Positions 1-8,570 are shown, numbered from the stretch's first letter. The stretch: DNA of 36,296 nt from Anaerolineae bacterium (GCA_019913005.1 JAIOHL010000149.1:1-36296), one strand, 5' to 3'. The notes: generated by a model not told the origin, from the letters alone. Numbers and translations: made by a program.

Positions 1-3
1 CCC

Positions 4-90
4 CTGACCCCTCCCCAAACATAGGGAGGGGAGTAAAAGGCCTATTGAAGTCCTTCCCTTTGTTAGGGGAAGGGTTGGGGATGGGGTCAG
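4..90. repeat. Imperfect palindromic repeat, C/G-rich
   Basis: The outer arms CTGACCCC (4-11) and GGGGTCAG (83-90) are exact reverse complements. Two smaller hairpins are nested inside: CCCCTCCC (8-15) with GGGAGGGG (24-31), and CCTTCCC (52-58) with GGGAAGG (67-73). A related short hairpin occurs at 8571-8592, and positions 13-33 recur inverted at the right edge of the window. This looks like a dispersed, non-coding palindromic element of this genome. No function can be assigned. Confidence 0.7.
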
Positions 91-159
91 TCTTTAGCCG
101 AATTTGGTATGAGATGTAACAAACTGTAGTGCGGTGAAAAAACCGGACAGAAAGAGGCA

Positions 160-330
160 TTAGTGAAAGAGAGGGCAACGACCCGGCTCAAGGGCGGCCC
201 TCTCAAATTCGATGGGAGTGGCATAATCGAGGACCGAGTGAATCCGCTCGGTCATATACGCAACCTCCAGATTATGCCCAGATTCTCTAGGCTCTCCACC
301 TGCGAGGACGGCTACAATGTGCCCGATTCG
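160..330 (-). pseudogene. IS3-family transposase OrfB, C-terminal remnant
   Basis: Read on the minus strand from 270 down to the TAA at 162-160, the frame gives LEVAYMTERIHSVL followed by DYATPIEFE and a short tail ending in CPLFH. This matches the extreme C-terminus of IS3-type transposases (typically YMTxRIHSALGYLTPAEFE), which is the end of the rve integrase core. A further fragment, RIGHI, at 330-316 resembles the sequence normally just upstream of this motif, but about 15 unrelated residues now separate the two. No DDE catalytic residues or upstream half remain in the window. It is a decayed insertion-sequence relic. The plus-strand open frame over the same bases is its antisense shadow. 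Confidence 0.7.
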
Positions 331-441
331 GAGAGGGTAATGATGCCTACGATTCGTTCACAGGTGCAACCGACAAACACAGGTTTGATGTACCCGCCCG
401 CACACGTTTTTCTGCTCCTACTCTTGTTATGACCCAGATTC

Positions 442-1968
442 CTATGGGCATGGGTTGCCTGTCGCACTTAGGACATCGGCAAGTGGACGATTGGCATACG
501 GCTTGTTGCTACCATCCGCATTGGCACAGTCCTGCCAGTAAAATGACGGGTCAGCCGCTGCTTTCAGCCCAATCAAGACGCTGGCGACTGGGGCTGCAAA
601 CGACGTGCCCGCGATGTACCAATTATCAATGTGATACCACAGCGCCGGAACCAGCACCTCGCCGCTATTGGAATATTCCCATTTGATAGTGGGAGCGGTG
701 GCTGTACTGCCGCTGATGCTAATAACGGTGGGCCAGCTACCGGGTGCAAGTGAGGTCGCAGGTACGGACGCCGTTGACGGCGTAGGTAATGGGGTGGGGG
801 TCGGTGATGTGGTAGTGCTCGATGCTAAATGACCATAGTTCCCTGCCGCCGCAACCGGGATTACAAGAGGTGTGGTTGGTAGGTTGTCAATTAGTTGATC
901 AAGGGGACTAAGATCAAAAAACTCTAGGGGAAGAGTGTGTAGCATATTGCTCAAGAGATAAGTGTACTCATGGATCTGCGACTCCCAGTCGTCTAATATC
1001 AGCGTCTCCCCTGATGGCTCAGGTGGATCCAATTCCGCGAAATTTTGAGCAAGGGAATATCCGCGAATGGCTGTGAAAAGCTGATAAGCGCGGACTTCAA
1101 CCCGTTCATTTGGATCTGGTTCTGTTTTCCTATCAACACAAACGGTGAGCATCTTGTCGGGGGATTCATCTTTTAGGAAGCCCCACAAGCTACCGCGATC
1201 ATAGGCCGTACAGTTTTCCGGATCCACATCAATGAAGCCGGTAATAATATCACCTTCTTGCAAACGACTAGGTGAGTCGTCCGGTACGGCTAAACTGATG
1301 ACTTCCCAACCGGCTTGATTACCAGCGGTCTCTAGGTCAACATCGAGGATTTCGATGATAGAGTCACTCAAATTATATGCCGAGTGGAAACGTTGTATGT
1401 TGATTTTCAAGCGATCCTCGGATAGCTCAATATCGCATGGTACAAGGGCAAAGCTCATATTCAGGACGACATGCGTATATCCGAGACTACCTGCGCCTAT
1501 GATTTGATTTTCCACAACGGTGCGGATATTTTGGAGGTCATATTTTGGAATATTAACGAAGGATACAGTGTGCTGGTTCGGTCCAGCAAGGAATAAAAGC
1601 GTTTGTGTCACACGGTAAACAACATAGCCATGTGTAAGCCCACTCGTCTTTTCCTTATTAGTAAAATCATCCAGCACCAATATCAAAACCTTACCCCCCG
1701 AAGTATTGGCTGGAATGAGGGATGTGTAATCCACAACTCCCTCTGTTTGGGTTGCAGTTACATCCTGAGTAATAACTGAGCCTGTCCCGGGATGGACCCA
1801 GTCTTGACCTAGAACTTGGAGTTCATTGAGGGCACATACGTGCGAAGGTTCACTATCTTGTGCTTTTAGGGGAGCTGCATAGAACAGTGATGCGGAGTCC
1901 AGTACCAACACTAGACCGAACATTAAGAAAAGGTAAAGTATTCTTCGATACATGGGCTGATTAGTCAT
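442..1968 (-). CDS. Secreted subtilisin-like serine protease (S8) with PDZ-like insert
   Basis: The protein has 508 residues. An N-terminal signal peptide or anchor (basic MYRR, then a hydrophobic stretch at about 10-33) predicts export. The subtilase triad can be traced: Asp100 in LVLDDF, His113 in THGYVV, oxyanion Asn376 in AAAGNYG, and Ser456 in AGTSFAAP. About 255 residues separate His from Asn, far more than in subtilisin. Part of this (about 215-300) has a PDZ-like pattern (SPSRLQEGDIITGF, then LTVCVDR). A Ser/Thr/Pro-rich stretch (383-406) sits between the Asn and Ser motifs. The ATG follows AAGGAG at good spacing. It starts 18 nt after the SARP-STAND gene ends, so the two are probably co-transcribed. 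The substrate is unknown. The Asp-His spacing of only 13 residues is short, so activity is likely but unproven. Confidence 0.8.
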   Translation of the reverse strand: MTNQPMYRRILYLFLMFGLVLVLDSASLFYAAPLKAQDSEPSHVCALNELQVLGQDWVHPGTGSVITQDVTATQTEGVVDYTSLIPANTSGGKVLILVLDDFTNKEKTSGLTHGYVVYRVTQTLLFLAGPNQHTVSFVNIPKYDLQNIRTVVENQIIGAGSLGYTHVVLNMSFALVPCDIELSEDRLKINIQRFHSAYNLSDSIIEILDVDLETAGNQAGWEVISLAVPDDSPSRLQEGDIITGFIDVDPENCTAYDRGSLWGFLKDESPDKMLTVCVDRKTEPDPNERVEVRAYQLFTAIRGYSLAQNFAELDPPEPSGETLILDDWESQIHEYTYLLSNMLHTLPLEFFDLSPLDQLIDNLPTTPLVIPVAAAGNYGHLASSTTTSPTPTPLPTPSTASVPATSLAPGSWPTVISISGSTATAPTIKWEYSNSGEVLVPALWYHIDNWYIAGTSFAAPVASVLIGLKAAADPSFYWQDCANADGSNKPYANRPLADVLSATGNPCP

Positions 1969-1986
1969 ACAAAATCTCCTTATAAT

Positions 1987-4701
1987 CTAATTAGAATAAT
2001 CAGATGGGAGCGAATAATTTTTTTCACGCATAAACTGATAGAGCCTATCGAGACGGCTTTTCGTGCCACTTGCCTTCCACAGCATGTGGGCCTGATCAAG
2101 ATGGTGTTGAGCCTCGGTACGGTCACCTATGGTGTGATAGTCTTCACCTAATGAGAACAAGGCCTCTGCCATCCAGTGTCGATTGTCGAGTTCATAGGCT
2201 AGACGATAGGCGTCTTGGTCTGAAGTGAGAGCTAACTCCAACAGACGAAGCACCCGTTCACAGTTGCCACGATTAATCAGGGCCATAAAATGGATTTCAT
2301 GCAGGCCAAGCCGAGCAGCAATTTCTATCGCTTCGTCGCAACATCGACGACTGTTCTCATAGCTCGGTGGCGTTTTTTGCCCTTCGTAAAAACTGCGGTG
2401 ACTGAGTACGTAGGCCCGCCCATGGTCATCGTTATGGTCGAGTGCTAAGGCATATGCCTCTGTATAATAGGGTTCTGGATCGCCCCCCTGTCGAAATTCG
2501 GCGCTGCCGATGATGGTCAGCAGCATAATGGCTCGATTCAGATTGTTCATCAGGCGGGCTAGTTCGAGTGATTCACGATAGGCTTTCAGCCCTAGAGGGA
2601 TGTTTCCCAAATAGATTGCGTAAGCATCGCCATATTTGCCCAACAGATAATGGGCAGGTTCGATCCACTGCTCGGCTTTGGCGGCCTCAATTGCAAGGCG
2701 CATCAGGTACAAAATGCTGGGGCTATAACCGCGTGCCCCAAAATAGGCGGACTCCACTGCCAGTAGGCGCATAATCTCAACCAACTCTTCGCTCAAGTCA
2801 TGCTCATAAGCGGTGAAGGCGGCACCCAGCAAATTGCCCAGTTCGGCATCGAGGGCTGATAACGTATGGGTATGCAGTGCTGCGTATTCACGACAAGCGG
2901 CAATCACGGTATCTTGCGCGAGGGAGGTGTTGGCCTGTGCATAGCTATAGGCCAAATCGTGGACGCGATAGGCTGTCAATTCGTGACCCGTAGCGCTAAG
3001 GCACTCGACTAGTCCGCGCCGTTGAAGTTCAGAGAGGAGTGCAACGATGCTGTCACGAGGTTGGTGCAGACACAGTGCAAGGAGGTCTGGGGTTGCGCCC
3101 GTTGTGAACAAAGCGCCAAATGCCAAAAAAACATCACGTGCCGGGGGATCCAGTGGGGCCATGCTGGCATCTATTAACTCTCTGGCGCTTTCGCGTCCCT
3201 CTTTGGCAAACCAACTTGGCATGGTCATGAGGTGCAGGGACTTGCCGAACCGATTCAGCAATTCCGTAGGAGTGAGGTCATCCACATGCAAAGTTTTGCC
3301 GGCGATTTCCAGCGCAAAGGGATGAAACCCCAAGCGGCGACAGAGTGTTTGCGCGTCACCATCCTGAGCAGGAAATGCCCGATTAGCATGATAACTTAGT
3401 AATGCAATGGCATCTGGTAGTGTAAGTTCGGTCACATTGAGAATTGGCCCAACAGGGATGCGCTGTCGTGATGTAACGAGTACCGGGACCTGTATCGGGA
3501 TGGCTTCCATGACCTGTTTAAGTATCCGCCCATCCTGTGCGTCGTCAATAACAACGAGTTTGACATTCCGTTCAGCCAAGAGGCCCCGCATTTTTTGGAG
3601 CCGCACCTCACCCTCTGTGAGAGCGATCTCACGATGGGCATCAAAAGAGCGGGCCATGGCTTCGAGCAATGCCCCAGTAGGCTCATTTTTTGCGACCAAC
3701 CACAGTACGGGTGTGTGCCCGTCCGCTACCCATGTAGCGACCATTTCGGCAGCCAAAACCGTTTTACCGATGCCGCTGAACCCCTGCAATAGCACACGCC
3801 GCTGGTTGCCCAACAGCCCCTGCAACTGGGCCAACAAGTCAGCCCGCCCAAAAAGAAATTCGGGACGCAGTGGGACATCACTTTCCGTATGAATCAACAA
3901 CGCCGATACGGCAGATGCCATTGGGGGCGCTTCGGTTTTCTTGTTCTTATCAGGAAGCCGCTGGTTACTTGGCGGCAATTCGCCCCGTCGGATGCGTTCG
4001 TATAATTCTGTTGTCTCAGCCGATGGCTCAATGTCGAGTTTCTTCTGCAATAGCTCTCGGCAGTGGTTGTATTTTTGCAGAGCAGCGGTGCGCTCACCGG
4101 AGCGCCACAGTAACTCCATTAGGCGAAGGTATGATTCTTCACGCAGGTGATCCATCTGGAGAAGGGCGGTGGCTCGTGCAATGCCCGCTGGGTAGTTCCC
4201 CGCATCGAGATGACAAACCACGAGCGCGTCCAGTGCGTTTATCGCCCGTCTTCTCATATGTTCTCGTTCGAGGGTGGCCCACGTTTCAAACTCGGTGCTG
4301 TCCACGGAGAACCCCGCCAAAAAATCGCCCCGGTATAACTCCAGTGCCGCTTCTAAGTCACCAATCCTATTGCCAGCAGCTAGGTGACGCTCAAATTCTG
4401 TTGTATCCAACCAGATGTCGCCGTAAGCCTGCAATCCGACAGTCTCGTTAGTGATCTCGATAAATTCGCCCACTGTTTTTCGTAGACTGTGGAGTATCAC
4501 CCGCAAATCGGCGAGCGCCTGCGCTTGGGTACGCCACTCAAACCACTTTTCCGCTAGTTCCTCGCGTGGATAAAATTTACGTTCAGTACCTGCCAAATAA
4601 ACCAATAGCGCAGCGGCCTTACCTGTCAACCCCGCGACCAATTGCCCATTGGTTTGGATGTTCAGTCCCCCAAGTGCGCGAATTTCCAGATGCCCGGTCA
4701 T
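1987..4701 (-). CDS. SARP-family transcriptional regulator with STAND NTPase and TPR-like C-terminus (AfsR-like)
   Basis: The protein has 904 residues with three parts. Residues 1-95 form an OmpR-type winged helix, and 96-240 the bacterial transcriptional activation (BTAD) domain, together a SARP module. Residues 283-600 are an NB-ARC/STAND NTPase with Walker A GFSGIGKT (307-314), Walker B KLVVIDD (381-387) and LVTSR near 408. The remainder is helical and TPR-like (for example ALFSLGEDYHTIGDRTEAQHHLDQAH near the end). Known AfsR-type proteins bind heptamer direct repeats and activate transcription, with the NTPase acting as a switch. Candidate repeats lie just upstream at 4714-4742. It heads a two-gene unit with the secreted subtilase. 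The signal sensed by the TPR region is unknown. Family assignment is firm; the target genes are inferred. Confidence 0.9.
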   Translation of the reverse strand: MTGHLEIRALGGLNIQTNGQLVAGLTGKAAALLVYLAGTERKFYPREELAEKWFEWRTQAQALADLRVILHSLRKTVGEFIEITNETVGLQAYGDIWLDTTEFERHLAAGNRIGDLEAALELYRGDFLAGFSVDSTEFETWATLEREHMRRRAINALDALVVCHLDAGNYPAGIARATALLQMDHLREESYLRLMELLWRSGERTAALQKYNHCRELLQKKLDIEPSAETTELYERIRRGELPPSNQRLPDKNKKTEAPPMASAVSALLIHTESDVPLRPEFLFGRADLLAQLQGLLGNQRRVLLQGFSGIGKTVLAAEMVATWVADGHTPVLWLVAKNEPTGALLEAMARSFDAHREIALTEGEVRLQKMRGLLAERNVKLVVIDDAQDGRILKQVMEAIPIQVPVLVTSRQRIPVGPILNVTELTLPDAIALLSYHANRAFPAQDGDAQTLCRRLGFHPFALEIAGKTLHVDDLTPTELLNRFGKSLHLMTMPSWFAKEGRESARELIDASMAPLDPPARDVFLAFGALFTTGATPDLLALCLHQPRDSIVALLSELQRRGLVECLSATGHELTAYRVHDLAYSYAQANTSLAQDTVIAACREYAALHTHTLSALDAELGNLLGAAFTAYEHDLSEELVEIMRLLAVESAYFGARGYSPSILYLMRLAIEAAKAEQWIEPAHYLLGKYGDAYAIYLGNIPLGLKAYRESLELARLMNNLNRAIMLLTIIGSAEFRQGGDPEPYYTEAYALALDHNDDHGRAYVLSHRSFYEGQKTPPSYENSRRCCDEAIEIAARLGLHEIHFMALINRGNCERVLRLLELALTSDQDAYRLAYELDNRHWMAEALFSLGEDYHTIGDRTEAQHHLDQAHMLWKASGTKSRLDRLYQFMREKNYSLPSDYSN

Positions 4702-4713
4702 CGTTGCCCGCCT

Positions 4714-4742
4714 TTGAACGTTTCCTGAACGCTACTTGAACG
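4714..4742 (+). promoter_or_regulatory. Candidate SARP box: three direct repeats at 11-bp period
   Basis: YTGAACG occurs at 4714-4720, 4725-4731 and 4736-4742, exactly one helical turn apart. SARP proteins are known to bind such heptamer repeats with 11-bp periodicity just upstream of the -10 element. The array lies between the SARP-STAND gene (start 4701, leftward) and the secreted-protein gene (start 4850, rightward). It is only 13 nt from the SARP start, leaving no room for a leftward promoter with a leader. Control of the rightward gene, with possible autorepression, is the simpler reading. Confidence 0.55.
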
Positions 4743-4849
4743 CAGGAACACATGGTCCTTGAGCTATGTGCTAACGGTCATTTCCTAATCTGAGGTTAAA
4801 GGGGTTGCCTCCCCAAAAAACCAATGTAGGAAAGGCCGTGATATAGATC

Positions 4850-5704
4850 ATGAACATTCAAGTTAGTCCAATGGTAACACAAAAATCCCGGAAAAACACC
4901 CAACGTCGGTATGGCAAGGTGATCTGGGCAGTCATAGTAATGTTGAGTCTTGTATTCTACCGGGCGGGAGCTTCGGTACCCCCTACTTTCGCGTTGGGGC
5001 CAGATATGAACGATCTATATGATTTGGTGCAGCAAGGCGAAGGTAATGCGGCTGTCCAACAAGTTGCTGAGTTTGCCCAAGTGCTAGGGGGGTGGGGCCC
5101 CGCTCCCGGTGATGAGGTTGTCTTTGATCCGTATATGGACAGGGATATACGTGGGGCAGCAGTGGGACCCGACTATCCGGCGCACTGCTATGAACGCAAG
5201 GACGTACTGGATCGGGCCGAGTGTATTGAAATTTATCAGACCGTTGAACGCCAAGTGCGTTTTGGGCGCTCGTTGTTCACTACACCTAACCGTGATGGCA
5301 CCGAAACGCTTCGCCCAAAGTTTGACGATTTACTCTCGACTTTCATTGAAGAAGTGGGGCACTCATGGCAGGAATATCTCTATGAGACAGATGGACAGGG
5401 AGGGCCGCGTATACGTGAGACCAGTCAAGCTGAAGCAGAACGGTGGAGAGCAGGCCAAGAATATCAGGTTAAGCGTTACATTCTAAATCTCGACGGAGAT
5501 TTGTTTACGCTCTCTGACCAGCAGCGCGAAACCCTACAAAGTCAAATCTGCGAAGGGTATGCCAATCCTATGAACCACGAAGTCCCGCCTTATGAGGCGC
5601 CGCCGAGTTGGCTCCATTCAGACAGGTGGCCCCTGACCGTGCCCTCAACTTCCGAATTCGATGCTTTCTGCCATAGCGCAAACTTGGAGAGTAGACCCAA
5701 ATGA
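4850..5704 (+). CDS. Secreted protein of unknown function with degenerate metallopeptidase-like motif (EExxH)
   Basis: The protein has 284 residues. A basic N-terminus (KSRKNTQRR) and a hydrophobic helix (about 23-38) predict a signal peptide or single anchor. No family is recognised with confidence. Residues 164-175 (TFIEEVGHSWQE) resemble the zinc-binding helix of HExxH peptidases, often written HExGHxWQ, except that Glu167 replaces the first His. A Glu-rich helix (ETSQAEAERW, 190-199) follows, where such enzymes often place a third ligand. Six Cys are present, at residues 113, 125, 234 and 274 among others not individually confirmed, so disulfides are possible. The start is uncertain: AGGAAAGG is about 14 nt upstream, and an in-frame ATG at 4871 is an alternative. 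It is divergent from the SARP regulator and lies next to the SARP-box-like repeats, so it is probably a target of that regulator. Confidence 0.6.
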   Translation: MNIQVSPMVTQKSRKNTQRRYGKVIWAVIVMLSLVFYRAGASVPPTFALGPDMNDLYDLVQQGEGNAAVQQVAEFAQVLGGWGPAPGDEVVFDPYMDRDIRGAAVGPDYPAHCYERKDVLDRAECIEIYQTVERQVRFGRSLFTTPNRDGTETLRPKFDDLLSTFIEEVGHSWQEYLYETDGQGGPRIRETSQAEAERWRAGQEYQVKRYILNLDGDLFTLSDQQRETLQSQICEGYANPMNHEVPPYEAPPSWLHSDRWPLTVPSTSEFDAFCHSANLESRPK

Positions 5705-6128
5705 GGGCTGAAGGAGGCGAATGAAGAAAACGAAGTCCTGACATGGGGATGAGGCAACTTCAAGGGTATCGAAGTTGCTGCGAAGGTGGGTAATCAGATG
5801 GAGACTCTGTTGGAATAATTGAGTGCCGAGGGGTTCGCGAAGATAGCCTGTGGCGCAAACTCGTTGGCGCCACAGGTCACGGGCCAAGCGCAGTCGAATC
5901 TACAAAGACAATCCCGCGTGTGATTTGGCATCGCACTCTACATGGGTGGCGTGAATTGGTTGTAGTTGACTAAACTGAGTTTTGATAAGTCAGGATACCG
6001 TATGCTTTCAACTAACGAGAGCTAAGGAAAGGTATCCCAACTATGCAGAGCGAACATGTTCCTCATGTGCTAGGTTGTGACTTGGACCCTCCAAGTCCAC
6101 CGTCCGATTCATCCGAACAAAGGCGTAA

Positions 6129-6233
6129 TCACTGACTGCTGGTGACGCATTCCCCGAGGTATGCCTCAATGACCTTCGGGTCGTTGACGATTTCTTCGGG
6201 AATGCCAAAAGCAATCGGTTTGCCAAAATCTAG
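6129..6233 (-). pseudogene. 3' remnant of a LivG-type ABC transporter ATPase
   Basis: The minus-strand frame from 6233 to the TGA at 6131-6129 encodes LDFGKPIAFGIPEEIV followed by NDPKVIEAYLGE and seven extra residues. This is the hallmark C-terminal end of branched-chain amino-acid transporter ATPases of the LivG type (VLDFGxxIAxGTPEEVxxDPxVIxAYLGE). Upstream, the similarity stops abruptly at about 6233, and no Walker or signature motifs remain. The fragment is about 34 codons of a gene lost by deletion or rearrangement. A longer open frame overlapping it is in another phase and is spurious. Confidence 0.75.
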
Positions 6234-6296
6234 GTCTGGTAAATGAGGGTAAACCCCTTTTGATAGGTGCTGTGGGAGGCCGCACCCGCCGTAATC

Positions 6297-6393
6297 AGAG
6301 ACCGTTTGAAAAGACGGTTTGCCACCCCACCCCCTCTATATTTGGTGGAATGGGGCTGGGAGGGTGAGGTTTGTTACTTCTCAAACGGTCTCT
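6297..6393. repeat. 97-bp element with perfect 13-bp terminal inverted repeats
   Basis: AGAGACCGTTTGA (6297-6309) is the exact reverse complement of TCAAACGGTCTCT (6381-6393). The interior is C-rich on the left and G-rich on the right (CCACCCCACCCC, then GGGGCTGGGAGGG), so the whole unit can fold into a long hairpin. There is no coding potential. It resembles a MITE-like or REP-like dispersed element, lying between the livG remnant and the lacI-type gene. Confidence 0.65.
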
Positions 6394-6462
6394 CATCACC
6401 TTGCCATACTGTTCGCCGATCCTGACGACTGGCGTCATGTAGCTTGATTACCGGATAAACCA

Positions 6463-7503
6463 CTAAACTGACTCACGCTCTTCTAACATCCACCTGCTCT
6501 GAAAAAAACGTCCGGGGCCAGATACCTCTCCATCAATCCGTTCAAACAAGATTTCGGCTAATTGCACCCCAATCTCCGGTAAATTGCGCACGACAGTAGT
6601 TAAATGGGGATGAATAATGGTTGCCTCTGGGATGTCATCGAAGCCCATAATCGCAAAATCTTGGGGCACGTGGTAGCCTAAAGTCTGTGCCTCGGAAATA
6701 GCCCCAATCGCCATTAACGCATTCGCGCCAAAAATTGCAGTGGGTGGGTTGGGCTGTGCGAGATATTCATGCATCGCGTGTCGCCCCCCATCTAAGGTAA
6801 AAGCGTGTTTTAAAATATATCCCGGTTCGATAGACAGTCCAGCATCAAACATCGCCCGCTGATAGCCCTTGCAGCGTGCCGGGCCGGGGGGCATATCATC
6901 AATGGTGCTGATAAAACCGATGCGCCGATGTCCTTTTTCCCGAATCAGCCATGTGATGGCTTCATAGGTGGCTGGTTCGCTGGTGCCACCGACTACATCC
7001 ATCAATGTATGTTCAACCTGAGCGCCGAGCGCAATCACCGGAATATGGCTGCGTAGGATAAACTGGTCTAGTTCTTCGGTTGAAAGACGATGGGGAGCCA
7101 TTACAATGCCATCTACCGGACGGCGCAGCACGGTGTCGAGAAAGCGCCGCTCGTTTTCATAAACATGGTCGCTGTTGGAAATCAACACATCATAGTCACG
7201 GGCACGGGCCACATCTTGAATGGCACGGACGATGGGGTGATAAAACGCATTGGAAATATCCCCGATCATGATGGCAATCATTTGCGAACGTTGGGTGCGC
7301 AAACTCCGCGCTGTCATATTCGGTTGATAACCCAATTCTTGGACTGCGTTTAAAATCTTCCGGCGGGTTTCTTCGCTAATAGGTACCTGCGAGGTACTGG
7401 TACTCAATACTCGTGAAACGGTGCTTTGTGATACCCCCGCCAACCGCGCAACGTCGTGCATGGTCGGGTTAGTCGGTCTTGGTTTGTCGTTCTTTTTTGC
7501 CAT
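6463..7503 (-). CDS. LacI-family transcriptional regulator
   Basis: The protein has 346 residues, normal for the family. The N-terminal helix-turn-helix is TMHDVARLAGVSQSTVSRVL (14-33), followed by the hinge (about 48-70, NAVQELGYQPNMTARSLR). From about 75 onward there is a periplasmic-binding-protein-like sensor domain, including GDISNAFYHP and the C-terminal TTVVRNLPEIGVQLAE. These proteins are usually repressors released by a sugar or sugar derivative. It is the last gene of the leftward carbohydrate locus, 82 nt after the epimerase. Its likely operator is the tandem site at 12819-12847 over the ABC transporter promoter, where TGCA-type half-sites flank a central CG as LacI-family operators do. 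The effector is unknown. Confidence 0.93.
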   Translation of the reverse strand: MAKKNDKPRPTNPTMHDVARLAGVSQSTVSRVLSTSTSQVPISEETRRKILNAVQELGYQPNMTARSLRTQRSQMIAIMIGDISNAFYHPIVRAIQDVARARDYDVLISNSDHVYENERRFLDTVLRRPVDGIVMAPHRLSTEELDQFILRSHIPVIALGAQVEHTLMDVVGGTSEPATYEAITWLIREKGHRRIGFISTIDDMPPGPARCKGYQRAMFDAGLSIEPGYILKHAFTLDGGRHAMHEYLAQPNPPTAIFGANALMAIGAISEAQTLGYHVPQDFAIMGFDDIPEATIIHPHLTTVVRNLPEIGVQLAEILFERIDGEVSGPGRFFQSRWMLEERESV

Positions 7504-7585
7504 ACCTTCTGCTGTCTATAGATTTACTATCTCAATTATCTAAGAACAACCAACACTAAAAAAGACCAAAATTTGCTTGAAGACC

Positions 7586-8539
7586 TTAGATCGTGATGCG
7601 TTTATTCTCAATCAGCCAACTCACTGCTTCATACACGGCCTGCAAGGAGCTATAGCGCGGACGATAATCAATGAGACGCTGGGCTTTAACAATACTGGCA
7701 TTGGGGCTGTGGGCAATATGATCCCAAGTCGCAAGGGCATCCGCTTCCGAAACGGTTTTGCGCCATTCCTCCCACCCCAAAAATTTGAGATTGGCGGGCT
7801 GACCAAACCATGCTGCCATCCCTTCGGCATAACCACGCAGCGTAATAGCCTGTGGGGAGACCACATGGAAGTTCTCGCCAATGCTGTTATTCCAATAGGC
7901 AATGGCTTGCATAAAGGCATGGGCGACATCCGCCGCATGGACATGATGTACTGTTTCCAAACCGAGATTGGGCAAGATAAGTTCTTCCCCACGTGCCAAA
8001 CAGCCAAACACCGCCGGATTGAAATTCCCTGCTGGGTTCAGCGGGTTATAGCCCGGCCCAACAATGTGCCCCGGATGCAGCAACGTCGCCGGAAACCCAT
8101 GCTGGCGTGATTGCTTGAGCAGATATGTTTCAATGGCCGCCTTTTGGCCGCCATATTCACCGAATGGATGGCGCGGTTGATCTTCGGTGGCAGGGGCGTG
8201 GGTGGTATGTCCATGGACCCAAACTGTGCCACAATGTAAAAAATGATGGATATGGCCGCGCAAGGCTTCGACCAGATGTTTGGCGCTGGCCTCAGTAAAA
8301 CAAATAAGATCAATCACGATGTCCGGTTTTAGGTCGAGGATCGTCTGACCAAAAGTGCCAGACTGTTCCGCCGCCTCACGGTCAATTTGAACGGCCTCAA
8401 CATCAGTCCAAGCGGCATGAGGCAGATATGGCCCACGCTGGCCCCGTGTCACATTCACCACCGTATGGCCTTTTTCGGCCAGCATCGGGATTAGGTAAGT
8501 GCCTATGTGTCCGCTACCCCCAATGACAATAACACGCAT
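7586..8539 (-). CDS. NAD(P)-dependent epimerase/dehydratase (extended SDR)
   Basis: The protein has 317 residues. The Rossmann nucleotide-binding motif GGSGHIG is at residues 7-13, close to the N-terminus as expected. An SDR-like active-site region follows in mid-protein (CGTVWVHGH, then FGEYGGQKAAIE, a YxxxK-type motif with Tyr and Lys). Length and pattern match sugar-nucleotide or free-sugar epimerase/reductase relatives, but the substrate cannot be read from sequence. It is separated from the upstream binding-protein gene by a terminator (8720-8763) and from the lacI-type gene by 82 nt. A role in converting the imported sugar or polyol is inferred from position only. Confidence 0.82.
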   Translation of the reverse strand: MRVIVIGGSGHIGTYLIPMLAEKGHTVVNVTRGQRGPYLPHAAWTDVEAVQIDREAAEQSGTFGQTILDLKPDIVIDLICFTEASAKHLVEALRGHIHHFLHCGTVWVHGHTTHAPATEDQPRHPFGEYGGQKAAIETYLLKQSRQHGFPATLLHPGHIVGPGYNPLNPAGNFNPAVFGCLARGEELILPNLGLETVHHVHAADVAHAFMQAIAYWNNSIGENFHVVSPQAITLRGYAEGMAAWFGQPANLKFLGWEEWRKTVSEADALATWDHIAHSPNASIVKAQRLIDYRPRYSSLQAVYEAVSWLIENKRITI

Positions 8540-8570
8540 AAGAAATTTCCCTTTTTGTAGGTATTTAAAG

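Larger units (their letters stand above)
5705..6462. other. Decayed intergenic region
   Basis: These 758 nt contain no intact gene. Visible items are a perfect 10-bp stem CCTGTGGCGC/GCGCCACAGG (5847-5876, loop of 10, no U-tract), an 8-bp palindrome GACTTGGA/TCCAAGTC (6079-6097, loop CCC), the livG remnant (6129-6233), and the inverted-repeat element (6297-6393). The open frames here do not look like proteins. Confidence 0.6.

Noticed and set aside
163-432. Plus-strand open frame of 89 codons ending in a run of Leu
   Set aside because: It is antisense to the IS3 transposase relic, has no ribosome site and resembles no protein.
6041-6226. 61-codon minus-strand open frame
   Set aside because: It is in a different phase from the livG relic it overlaps and has no protein-like character.
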